Below, one piece after another: positions 33,402 to 44,419 of a stretch of DNA of 64,000 nucleotides. The notes under the pieces were generated by a model, which saw only the letters and a list, made by a program, of their open reading frames with translations, was not told where the DNA came from and searched no databases. Source of the DNA: Heliocidaris erythrogramma (lineage: Eukaryota > Echinodermata > Echinoidea > Camarodonta > Echinometridae); contig CM046858.1 of assembly GCA_025617745.1 (NCBI GenBank), positions 43,225,750 through 43,289,749 of the forward strand, given 5' to 3'. The position numbers were made by a program, and so were the translations under genes. The stretch's first letter is position 1, and every line of letters begins with the position of its first letter.

Positions 33402-33437
<36 letters not shown>
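33165..33437. repeat. (ATT)n-rich microsatellite region
   Basis: Imperfect TTA/ATT repeats interrupted by GTT and ATC units, ending in a perfect (TTA)n run near 33405-33435. Confidence 0.9.
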
Positions 33438-33718
33438 GAAGTGGACTACCCAGAATTACGATGACGATGTCATTTTGGATGGAGTTATGCGACCAGACTT
33501 AGATATTGCACCGGTTACTCTACTATTGCTTCTTTTATTTCCCTTGTCATGATCGTATAATTGGCCTATAGCCTATACGTATCAATAATATGCTTGTTAT
33601 AATATGTTGTGCTACTTGCCAGGCTATTTATTAAACATAGCAGTGACTCCTTTATGAACTCTCTGTAATATTATGTTGTTGTTTTATTGGGGACCGGAGG
33701 GGAGGGCTTGTAGAGTCA

Positions 33719-33875
33719 TCTACAGAGCCATATTACAGACTTCGGCCAACTCGGTTTATTTGGGCACAACATGGCGTATATTCCTTTGTTTAGTGCTTGC
33801 CTAACAAAGCAACAAGCGCCATATTGCTACCTACATGGAGCCGAGTTGGCCAAACTCTGTAATAGATGGCTCTGA
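33719..33875. mobile_element. Small palindromic MITE
   Basis: AGAGCCATATTACAGACTTC then GGCCAACTCGG on the left is mirrored by CCGAGTTGGCCAAACTCTGT then AATAGATGGCTCT on the right. CAACATGGCG and CGCCATATTG form an inner pair. Confidence 0.75.
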
Positions 33876-34699
33876 GGGCTAGGGATGCAGGACGCCCCAA
33901 CCTTATTTTTAGTATACACTTTTCATAGTATTTGTTGAATGTTGACGAAGTAATTACATCTTAAAGATAATAAAGTGTCAATGTTTGGCTCGCTGAAATC
34001 CAGCAGCGTGGTGCCCGAACATCCTTTTATTTTGGGAAGCGAGATGGTCGGCTATCCTTATCTGTGGGCGGGAAGGTACTCAAAATGTTATCGTTGTTTG
34101 GATTATCTGGTAACAAAATCATTATTCTATAGACAATATCTCCTTTTTTTTACTTGCTCACTAGCGCGTAAGATTTAGAAACGGAATAGTTTGGGACAGG
34201 GAACGCCCTTCATTAGGGCGAGTGAAGTGCCCAAATATTCCATATTCGGCAGCAGTTAAGTAATATTATTCATGGCTCATTATTACATGTTCTATATTTG
34301 TCTTTTGATGGCGAAATTGCATTTCCATTACTGTACAATAAAAAAAAGGGTTTTATGTTTTTTTTCTAACTCGCTTCGCTCGCTTGCAAATTGTAGAAAC
34401 GGGGAATATGATATTCTGCCAAGAGGCATCAGCTCCCCCTTTCAAAAACATTACGTGGCCATTTTCTGCTTGTAAAGATCTACTTGGAACTTTGGTGTGT
34501 CTCATTTTCCAAAACGGTATATACATTATATAAATAACTTCAAGCCAATTTCGTTGTAGCAAATTTAATCCTGAATCCGATCATTCACTTTCTTCAATAC
34601 ATCAGTATGTATTTTAATCACCGAAGTAATATCATTTTATGAGAAATGAAACATGTATTCCTGAGGCGCTCGCTCTCTACGCTCGCTCACAAATATTGG

Positions 34700-34848
34700 T
34701 TATTATAATAGGAACAATGATAATAATGATAATAATATTAATAATAATAACAATAATGATGACAATAATAATAATAATTATAATAATAATAATAATCATA
34801 ATAATAATAATGATAATATTGATAGGAATGACGATAATATAATGGCTA
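34700..34848. repeat. (AAT)n microsatellite region
   Basis: Imperfect AAT/ATA repeats with ATG and ACA interruptions. Frames of poly-Ile/Asn are artefacts. Confidence 0.9.
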
Positions 34849-34984
34849 TTTCTCTGGATTTTATTATAATTGTTATCATCATTGTTATGATTATTGAGTA
34901 CGAAATGAATATCTTTACACTTGGCCGTCTTTCCCCTCCTCCCTATATCCGAAATACGGATTGACGCCATATTTTCTGAATTTA

Positions 34985-35418
34985 TAACCTATTTTCATTT
35001 TCGGAAATACGAACCTTTTTTCATTTTCGGAAATACGAACCCTTTTTCATTTTCGGAAATACGAACCCTATTTCATTTTCGGAAATACGAACCCTTTTTC
35101 ATTTTCGGAAATACGAACCCTTTTTCATTTTCGGAAATACGAACCCTATTTTATTTTCGGAAATACGAACCCTTTTTCATTTTCGGAAATACGAACCCTT
35201 TTTCATTTTCGGAAATACGAACCTCATTTCATTTTCGGAAATACGAACCTTCGGAATTATGAACCCTATTTCATTTTCGGAAAAAAGAACCTTCGGAAAA
35301 ACGAACCTTCGGAAAAACGAACCTTCGGAGTAACGAACCTTCGGAATAACGAACCTTCGGAATTATGAACCTTCGGAAAAACGAACCTTCGGAAATACGA
35401 ACCTTCGGAAAAACGACA
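34985..35418. repeat. TTCCGAA minisatellite array, right arm
   Basis: Units CATTTTCGGAAATACGAACC and short CCTTCGGAAAAACGAA, in opposite orientation to the left array. Here too the short units lie at the outer end, so the two arms mirror each other in organisation as well as sequence. Confidence 0.93.
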
Positions 35419-35419
35419 T

Positions 35420-36900
35420 GTAACCTACGGAAAACTATTTTTCAAAAGCGCGTTACCAAGTTTTATTTGAAATAATTAATAGCACGTTGGGACGACAATG
35501 TAATGGATCTTGAGACACAGACCTCTCCATAACTTGTCTTCAGCCTTTTTAAGTATCGGTTAAATCGTCTATGAGCTAATATGTCATAATGCACTGCATG
35601 AGCACAAAGATATCTGTAATATATATAAATATAGCACACGGTGTTAAGTATGATGTAATAAAACATAACATGATACAATAGTCAGAATATATTGATATTA
35701 TATAATACAAAATGATGTCATGACTTAGTGTTTTATCATGTGTACGTATTTACAGGTTACGACAATTTCATTGGGCAATATTTTCTTCTACACGATGCAG
35801 AAGTTTCCTATCTAAATACATAATACACTGGTAATAAAAACAACAGTGGTTATAATAGAAACAAAGTCATATGGCTTTACATTTTGCTTGTTGTAGTCAT
35901 TGTTGTTTGAAACAAAACAGAATTTTTCCCCCAGCCCGCCAGCCGTCAAAAAGTCGTTCAGTGGGGGGTATCAGATTTTGTTGAGTCCAGTTTTCCTCCA
36001 TAATTCTCTGACAAAAACAGGTAAGGGGGTGTATACTTTTCGTTCAAAAGGGGAGGGGCACGGGTCGGGATTACCGACCCCCCCCCCTCCGCCCCTGATA
36101 GAGAGGACCTTTTTCAGAAAATGTTCATGTTTTGTTTTTGTTCTGTTACTTCTGTATATCTGTTATTGCTTTGTACACTGAAAATTGAGAATGTTCCTAT
36201 ATCATGTTTGGATTTTTAATCAATAAATGAATTTGAACCTGATAACTTTTTTATTTTAACCTGATAACTTTTTTTACTTTCTTTATGATATATTCAACTT
36301 TTTTTATTGTTAAAAGTTGTCAGGGGGTACTCTGCCCCCTCCTCTCCCCCTTGGGTACGCTAGTGGCTTCCATGTCAAGTCAGAATTTTTAAGCAAACAA
36401 ATTCACCGGGGTACGGTACCCCTCCTTCCCGAAGGGATCTGCTCATAGATGTTTTTTTTTCTTTTATCGGACATTTCGAAGACTCCGTAAGTGGAGCAGC
36501 TTTGCTGTTGTTGAACGTCTAGGTTCTATTATAAGCCTTGTTCGGGTTTTTCACGCACGCATGTATACAGAACATTGATAGCCAAACCGGCCGCACCGCC
36601 CCCGTGTGCTTCGCCCGTATGACCGTACACCGTAAAGCGCGGCTGATGTTGTCACTATACATGTATGATATTCAACAACCAGTGTTGTCGCAGAAAAACT
36701 CGTCATATCGACGGACTATACGAGTCTACATTGTCTTGACTCTTGATCGTGGATGGGAGGCGCTCTTGGCCTTGTCCTTGAGGCTTTGACGCAAGTCCCA
36801 CTGATTTAGATTTTAGTTAGATTTGAATAATCAAACTGCCTCCCTCACTCAGACTCAGAGGTTTAGACTTATTCTCTTAAATTGGAGAATTCGGTCTGAG
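35420..36900. other. Intergenic DNA upstream of the 36928 exon
   Basis: No exon supported. A fragment at about 35990-36110 (TCCATAATTCTCTGACAA, then GGGGAGGGGCACGGG) belongs to the family of the 1606-2764 minisatellite. Confidence 0.45.
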
Positions 36901-36927
36901 TGATATTTGCGGAATAGTCAAGTCGAC

Positions 36928-37007
36928 ATGGCAGCTGCAACTGGAGCCGCAGCTGATGGAAACCAACCACTGGAGAGGAAGGATTCAAAGAGTATCTTGC
37001 CTGATGG
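36928..37007 (+). CDS. First coding exon of an unrecognised gene
   Basis: ATG at 36928 follows a stop-containing leader. It encodes 26 residues, MAAATGAAADGNQPLERKDS then KSILPD, plus two bases (GG), ending at a strong GTAAGG donor. The Ala/Gly-rich start followed by a charged Ser-containing segment is typical of a cytosolic protein N-terminus. Neither the family nor the next exon was recognised: no downstream segment with a good acceptor, phase 2 and coding character was found up to 64000, so the first intron may exceed 27 kb or the exons may be small. It points away from WDCP. Confidence 0.6.
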
Positions 37008-37714
37008 GTAAGGATAAAACTAAAAGCATGTCAATATAAATCAGTATCAATTATCATATTAATGGTTTACATTGTTTCCATTTTCTTTTTTAATTTTCCA
37101 ATTTTAAACTAAAATTTAAAAAAGAAATAGATGTTTGAGAAATTGAGGGGATTAGCATCTGCAAATGCAATAAAAAATTACCACATTCATCGTTTCATAA
37201 ACTTGATCATTTGATGATAAGGTAATTATCAATTCATTGCTTGTCTTCTTGTGATTATCGACATAGCCAGATTTTCATTTTTTAATTGACAAATAAAATG
37301 TTATTAATTAATTAGTAGATTAATTGGTAGATTTTGTGGACACAAAAATGACAAAGTCAACAAAGACCAGTGACATGATCGAGGAGAAGTGTAACTTGGA
37401 TTTTGATTAATTCTTGCGTAATTGCTCCCCCTATGAAGGCTATTATATGCACTGTAGTTCTGTTGGATTTATTTTATCGTTTATTGCATTGGCATATTTG
37501 GTCTACCGTACATGTACATGCATTTTCATTTGCTTGCATGACACGTTTTGACACTGCCACTCTGGAGTCTGAACTGTTGTTAATGTTATAGTGAGCAATA
37601 AAACATGATGGGTGTATGCAATTTAATGACCAGATAATATGATTGAGAGCTCTGTAATTGTAAGCAGCCATGATTATGCAATAAATTACCCCCCTGAAGT
37701 GCATGATGATTGGT

Positions 37715-37860
37715 GCTTCATCTTGGTTGTTTTGTTGTTGCTGCTGTTTCTTTGTTTTTGATTTTGTTTGTTTTTGTTTTATTTTATTTATTTGTTTGTT
37801 TTATTTTTTTCTTTTTTCTTTATTTTTTTCTTTATTTATTATTATTATTATTATTATGGC
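37715..37860. repeat. T-rich low-complexity tract with (TTA)n
   Basis: Repeated TTTG/TTTA units followed by ATTATTATTATT. The Phe/Cys-rich frame across it is an artefact. Confidence 0.85.
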
Positions 37861-38010
37861 TATTATAGCTAATATGCCCAGTAATCCTCAAATTGGCAAG
37901 AATCCTACCTAGGATATAAAAAAAACACACAGCAGAACGGAGGTATAGATAAGATTTGTATGGAGCGGAGGTATATAGTCAGTGCAGCAAGAACAGATTC
38001 GCTGTCAATT

Positions 38011-38105
38011 GCTCGTGGTCTAGTGGTAAAGGCGTCTGGTCAGACTGTCAGAGTATTCTCTTTCTACACTGCACTTGCGTTTAAGGTCCCGGGTTCGAAT
38101 CCCGC
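38011..38105 (+). ncRNA. tRNA-derived SINE head
   Basis: A box TGGTCTAGTGG (38016-38026) and B box GGTTCGAATCC (38092-38102), with a perfect T arm CGGG-TTCGAAT-CCCG. The 66-nt spacing between boxes is longer than in most tRNAs, and no acceptor stem closes, so I read it as a pol III SINE head. It is followed by AT-rich tail sequence. Confidence 0.65.
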
Positions 38106-38951
38106 TCTTTCTTGCTGATAATTTTTTTCAGTTATGAATTGATAACGATAGCGTTTATTCCGTTATAAATAACTGAATTTCAACAATGAAAACCAAGAAA
38201 TTTGACTAATTATTCACTTGTTCAGGCGGATTTAATGGCCGCTGGGCATAATAACCACTTTGGCCATTATTATTATTATTTTTTTTTGGGGGGGGGGGGG
38301 GAGTTGTATACATGTACATGTAGGTCTGACAAACTATAAAGATACAAAAAGATTATTTCATCACCATCCACTGTGTTTGGTCTTCAGACTCGAGACACAT
38401 TCTGGTGAAGGAATTACTGCAAAACTCCACACAGTAAAAAGTGTTATTCATATTCATATCTTTAATATGGACAAATTTTGAGTTGTGTTTCAGTATGTTT
38501 CAGCATGCTTTTGACATGACAAATATTCTGTTTGGCTGTAATTCCTTCACTAAATTGTGTCTCCAGATACTACATGTACATGTAGTCCGAGTACCAGCAG
38601 TGCATGCTACATGTACATGTACTTTATTATGCACAATGTTAGTGAGCTGTGATTAAACTGCCTAAAATGTCACTTCAGTATGATATTATATGTACATGTA
38701 GCTCAAGAAACATGTGATTATATTCAAAGTGAGTATTTCATACAATTCTATCAAAAGAATGAACATTAAAAAAGATTACAAAAACATATTCTTTAATAGC
38801 TAGTATTGGAAAAAAATAAGTTCCATGGTGATGCTCTTTCAACAGGATTGATGCAAATCTCAAATGGCGCAACTTGTGCCTGTTCTCCAATCATGGCTGT
38901 GGACAAGGCTTTAAATGAGGGCTTTAAAAGTGTACCAACCACCTAAAAATA

Positions 38952-39175
38952 TAATTTGTGTACAGCTAGGATGTGTAAAATCAACTTCAAATGAAGGTAC
39001 ATGTATGAAGTATGAAGAAAATTAAGGTTCCGCGTGGGCCCTTATAAGTTATAGATAGCCCCTCCAGGTGCGTAGACTAGTCTCCTTAAAGTCGCTCTGT
39101 TGTTCATTGGGAGTGTATTTCAACTTGCAATATCTCTTTATACATGTAGTATCAACATTTGAAGCTCATATTATA
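38952..39175 (+). repeat. Dispersed repeat, copy 1 (inverse of 59239-59512)
   Basis: Shares GTGTACAGCTAG, AAAATCAAC, GGTTCCGYGYGGGCCCTTAT, GACTAGTCTC and TTGGGAGTGTAATTCAACTT-like blocks, in order, with the complement of 59239-59512. The distal copy has ~50 extra bases. Confidence 0.8.
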
Positions 39176-39235
39176 GTATCAACATAGATCCCCTAACATT
39201 CAGAGCAAAATTTTCTTTGCTGATTGAGTACACTT

Positions 39236-39345
39236 TAAGAAATTTGTTCTCTACAAATCAGAATGACACCCAAATTTTGAGTAAATAATCAAAATTTGGG
39301 TGTCATTCTGATTGGTAGAGAGAGCAAATTCCTTATTCATCAAGA
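39236..39345. mobile_element. Short hairpin MITE
   Basis: AATCAGAATGACACCCAAAT on the left is mirrored perfectly by ATTTGGGTGTCATTCTGATT on the right with a ~15-nt loop; imperfect pairing extends outward (GAAATTTGTTCTCT / AGAGAGCAAATTCC). Confidence 0.8.
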
Positions 39346-39763
39346 GATACACGTGTAAGTACATGTACATGTATATAAATGTAGCTAGACTAATGCCCCA
39401 CCCCTTCCCCGAAAACCAATGCAATATCCTTTAACTGACCCCTTTGGTTTGTTAAGTGTACCTTTGGTGTTTTTTTTTTGGGGGGGGGGGGTGGGGGGTT
39501 AAAATTTACTTTGGACTTTGGAGCCATGCCTTGCAAGCATGCTTTTGTATTTGTAAGTTGTTACATGTATAAGAATTCATATTTAGATATTAAATAATCT
39601 TTTACATGTAACACTTTCATGTAAAGTGCTGTTCGTACATTTATTAAAAAACAACTCAACCACTTGTAACTTTCAGAAATCCTATGACATGGTAGCAAGT
39701 GTAAACTGTATTCTTATATGAATTGCCCACACACCCATCAACCAACACGTCATAGTTTTATTT

Positions 39764-40258
39764 AACGCATACTGTGTGTTGAAAATTTCTGCAAGGGATA
39801 AAAGACTGTCCATCTGTCTTCCCTTCATTAGCATCCCCACTGTAGGCACACTCTCAGTCTTCAAGGTACTGAGTCCTGTCTTCATAAGATAGCTGACATA
39901 CCACCCATAAAAGACCAGTCACAGATTTGTACTTAACGCATATTCTGTGTTGAAAATTTCTGCAACCTGGGATAAAAGTCTGTCCATCTTTCTTCCCTTC
40001 ATTAGCATCCCCACTGTAGGCACACCCTCAGTCTTCAAGGTACTGAGTCCTGTCTTCATAAGATAGCTGACATACCACCCATAAAAGACCAGTCACAGAT
40101 TTGTACTTAACGCATATTCTGTGTTGAAAATTTCTGCAACCTGGGATAAAAGTCTATCCATCTTTCCTCCCTTCATCAGCATCCCCACATATACTGTAGG
40201 CACACCCCCAGTCTTCAAGGTACCAAGTCCTGTCTTCATAAGATAGCTGACATACCAC
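39764..40258. repeat. Tandem repeat, three ~173-bp units
   Basis: Units start ACGCATAYTSTGTGTTGAAA at 39764, 39935 and 40110 and contain CTTCATTAGCATCCCCACTG and AGGTACTGAGTCCTGTCTTC. The last unit is the most diverged. Confidence 0.92.
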
Positions 40259-40861
40259 CCGCTACTTGCGTCACAGCGCTAATACACCCTTCCCCCAACA
40301 TTTTCAGCCTTCCCCCCTTCGCTCGCACTCCCTCCCTTGTCCACCAGACCAGTCGTACTAATCTATAACCCTGGCTTGGTTCCTAATTAAGCCTGCAGCC
40401 TCATAGCCAACTGTCTGCCCTAGTCAATTAGGGATTCAGGATTGGAATACAGCCCCCGAGACTCATTCTCACAGTCGTACAGAAATACACACGTTCAACT
40501 CTACTGTGATTCTGCAGAAGTTCCTGACAGTGCAGAATACTATTTGCAGAGTAAATGCACGTAAATCCTTTAAACAATAATTGTTTAGATGATACTACAA
40601 AATGTACAAATCCTGCTCTACACATGTATAAGGTATACCATATGATTCTAAAATCTTATTTGCTAAGAGCCAGAAGGATGTTAACTCATGATTGTTTACC
40701 TATGTGCATGTACATGTAGATTTAATGTCCTTACAGCTCTCATCAGATGTATGTACTGGTACATGTACATGTAATTTCAGTCTATCCTTCACATGTACAC
40801 GTACATACAGGCTTTTCCTTAAAAAGTATATAAGAAATTTTAGAAAGTAAGAATTATTTTT

Positions 40862-41045
40862 GTTTTTCCAGGTATAAGGCCAACAGAGCACCAAAACCCT
40901 ATGTTTAGTATATTGTTTAGAGCCTGACTAGGGTAGATTTTATTTGTTAAAACTGTCTACATTTAATGCTATTGCGATTTATTTCCAAAATTGGGTCGCG
41001 GTTGATGGTATAGTGTGCGGTGGGCTTAATATTTTGGTTCTTCCT
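40862..41045 (+). repeat. Dispersed repeat, copy 1 (also at 62557)
   Basis: Shares CCTATGTTTAG, AATGCTATTGCGA, TTTATTTCCAAAAT and TATAGTGTGC blocks in order with 62557-62735, in the same orientation. Confidence 0.75.
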
Positions 41046-41174
41046 CTACGGAATAAAATGATGATTTTGAATAATTATATCATTTGCTTCTTTCCCACGT
41101 TTTTACTTGATCACATCCCGTTTTGTTTAAGGCTACCTTAATACATAAACTCCTGTAAATATATTCTGTACTTC

Positions 41175-41205
41175 TGTACATGTACATGTACATGTATACA
41201 TATAT
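41175..41205. repeat. TACATG tandem tract
   Basis: Tandem TGTACA/TACATG palindromic hexamers. Shorter versions are scattered over the whole window (for example 38570-38625 and 40770-40805). Confidence 0.9.
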
Positions 41206-42200
41206 GTCATGAATTCAATCAACTAAAACATGTTCATTTAGCAATGTGAACATACATTTCAGCGCTGGCAGTAGGGACAGGGTTTTAGCTCAGTCGTTAA
41301 TGCAGTAAATTAGTTCACTCAAGCGATGGCCATTTGAAGTAATGCTTGTTTAGCAAGATGTCACTGCCAGAGCTCTTACCTGGAAATTGAAAGGCACTTA
41401 GATGAAATAGAGGTTGTTTGTTCAGGATTTGATATGCCGCTGATCCATTTTATGCAGGTACATGTCACCTTAAGTACAGCCAGTGTTGATATTCTCACAT
41501 TTGCCTTCAGAATGTAAAGATACATGTATAAATGTCTTCTTTAGGGTAATCACTCTTGATTTTTTGCTACTCATGCAGAAGTCTTGCAATTGTACATTTT
41601 GGTCTTCTTAATAAACACCTGAAGAGGCACATTTACAAATGTACATTAGGAGGAAAATTTATCACGGTATTTTGATTATAAGTGTAAATTGGCCTACTTG
41701 TAAATTGCATTATTGTTCTAGTAAATAGATAGATACATCTATGGAGTAAAAGATCTTTTAATTCTTGGAATTCCTATCATTCTAATTAAAACCCAATCTT
41801 AATTTTTTTCCTCTTAATAAACATTTACACATGCGCGGTAAATGAACCATTTTCCTCAAGAGTTTCGGGTACATGCTTTCTCAAATTTCAAACTCAATTA
41901 TTTAACAGTTTCAATACATGTACTTTAACAATCATGTCAAAATATTATGTTGTACCTTTAGACCTCATGCCACTGATGTGCTGTTGTTTATGATCCCTGC
42001 AAGCATATTGAAACCCATGATTCATGAGATTGACATTTGATTATATTGCCAGCACAAAACAATTGGCTATGCCATTTGTGCAAGCTCCTGAGGATATATT
42101 CAGCTGAAATTTCTTTAAAAAAAACAGAAAAGTAAAGAAAAAGATCCATGGATATTTGATCGAGGGCCAAATTTCGATGAGACCAGGGGAAATTTGCAAA

Positions 42201-42201
<1 letters not shown>

Positions 42202-42244
<43 letters not shown>

Positions 42245-42360
42245 GCGAGAGAGAGAGAGAGAGAAGAAGAAGGGGGTGAGGAGAGAAGGAGGAGGATGAC
42301 ATGGGGGAGGAGAGATAGAGAGGGGGAATGAAGGGGTGAAGGGGGGGGGGGGGGGGTGCT
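42202..42360. repeat. (GA)n tract followed by G runs
   Basis: About 30 GA units, then GAAGG-rich sequence and a G run near 42343-42357. Confidence 0.93.
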
Positions 42361-43787
42361 AAGGATACAATTTAGATAGAACGGGAAAATGTCAAAATGA
42401 ATTCATTAAACTGCATACTCCACACAAAAATGTTGTGATAATCACTGTAGGTCTTTGATCATTCCCATTGGAAATTTGTTCAAACAAGACCTTAGACCTG
42501 TATATTATGTTCACATAACCAAAAACATAAAATTTATGATTGTCTTCATTACAAAGTCCTAAATGTATAAAATAATTCACTGATTCCATTCTACAGTACA
42601 TGTATGTACCTAAAGTTTGCTGGGATATGTTTTGCTTCATATATTTATACAAGTTGGACTGCTTTGAAGTTTATAGCGCATTGTGCATAATGTTTCGCAT
42701 GGTGTTTACTTGAGTGTAATGAAACGCGTAGCCACACGTATGAGCCACTGCCGTGTGCAATGTACAAGTACATGTAGACCTGTTAAAAACTTATGAATTA
42801 TTCATCCTGCTCTTGATGCAGCCCTCTGCATATCACAGCAAGGCAGAAAGATATTCTGAGGTATCGTAGCTTGCTTCGTCTTCATCTTTTCATTTTGCTT
42901 TTAGGGTAATCACTGCATTGACCAGTACTCAGCAATGTACATATGCCTAACAAAAATACAAAAATAAAAATATATCCAAAGGGCCGGTTGAGAGTGCCTT
43001 GTTTTTTTACATTGCTCAACTAAGTAGCCCTTTATCAATTAACTTGATGACTTTTACATAACTGGGATACATGTACAGATGTAAGTCATTACCCATTCAT
43101 TACAGTTTTTCTCTCTGATTAGTAAAATACAATTTAAATGTAGAAATTATTTAATTGCTTACATTTTTCATTATGATGATCCTCAAAATTGCCTAACATA
43201 ATTTCTGTGTAATTAGGTATTGTCTTTATAATCTGTGACTTCCGTAAGTGACTCCCGTTAAATATTTAATTATATTCATCACTCTCATACATATATCCAT
43301 TATATTCCTCCTCGTTTCTCATTATTATCATTATTATCATCAATTTCATCATCAGTACCAGCATCTTTAGTTTGGAATTTTGCATTCATACATGCCTAAA
43401 AAATGTGATAGTGTAACCTTCAACAAACAAAGGCAGAAAAACTAGTAAATGATGGAATGCCAAATGATAATTTCATATCTTTTGTAAAATTAATAACCAA
43501 CAACTCTCAGTGTAATAGTGTAAAAATGCATATACAACAATCAAGAGATAATATGCCAGGCCAGCTCCCTCATTCTAATATATAAAATATGCTTTCAGCT
43601 CTAGGATAATTTATTTTTGTAGTTGTAGACTGACATCTATGAAATTAGTCCTTTGTTCGCAAAGAATTGAATCCCCACTCCCTCCCTTCGTATAGACTAA
43701 CAATTTAATTGCATTTACAATGTTCCATAGGCATTTTACACAAAATAAATGTCCACTCTGTAAGTGGTTCTGTGCATATTCTGAGAG

Positions 43788-43929
43788 CAGGGGAGCGTTT
43801 CTCCAAGCGTTTTGTCAATGATTTTTACCGACAACTGTTATAAGCTACTGAAATCCTTGCATCTGATTGGCTGAGAGCAAATTTGTCAGTAAAAATCACT
43901 GACAAGACACTTGATGAAATGCTCCCCAG
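43788..43929. mobile_element. GGGGAGCGTTTC MITE copy
   Basis: Complete palindromic copy of the family described at 18089-18230; the ends carry a few substitutions (TTTCTCCAAGCG). Confidence 0.9.
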
Positions 43930-44419
43930 GTATCTGAAAGTTGACCAAAGTGCAAAATATTTGAAGCTCAAGTACAGTTTTGGTAGCAAAAAGGAAATTG
44001 GAAAGAAAAGTGTTAAACATTGTCTCATGTTGTTTTCCATGTATCGAAAGATGTTTGTACAAGATCATTTGATATTCCATTAACGATTTCCGGTGAATTT
44101 TACTGTAAACACATACCTACATGTATGTAAGGATCTGGACTACGCTAGGACCTTTCCACCCGACCGCTCCCCGCTCAACAGTCTTGAGGCTTTGCACAGA
44201 GATGTGTCATTGTGTGTAGGATTTGAATGCGTGTATGGCGTACAGTGCACGCTGTTCAAATTGTTGGGAGTTTATATCCCTGACCCGGCACCTATATGTA
44301 AATTATTTTTTGCCTCTCATTTGTTTTGTATGCCAATTTAGGACGTGAAGTCCTCACATCATCCTTGTATTGCTAGTATCTTGCAATTTATCAATAAAAT
44401 TCCACTAAATCTTATGAAA

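Noticed and set aside
43788..43929. The palindromic MITE copies as microRNA precursors
   Set aside because: They fold into long hairpins, but the many near-identical copies with shared ends show a transposon family; no sign of a mature-arm constraint is visible.
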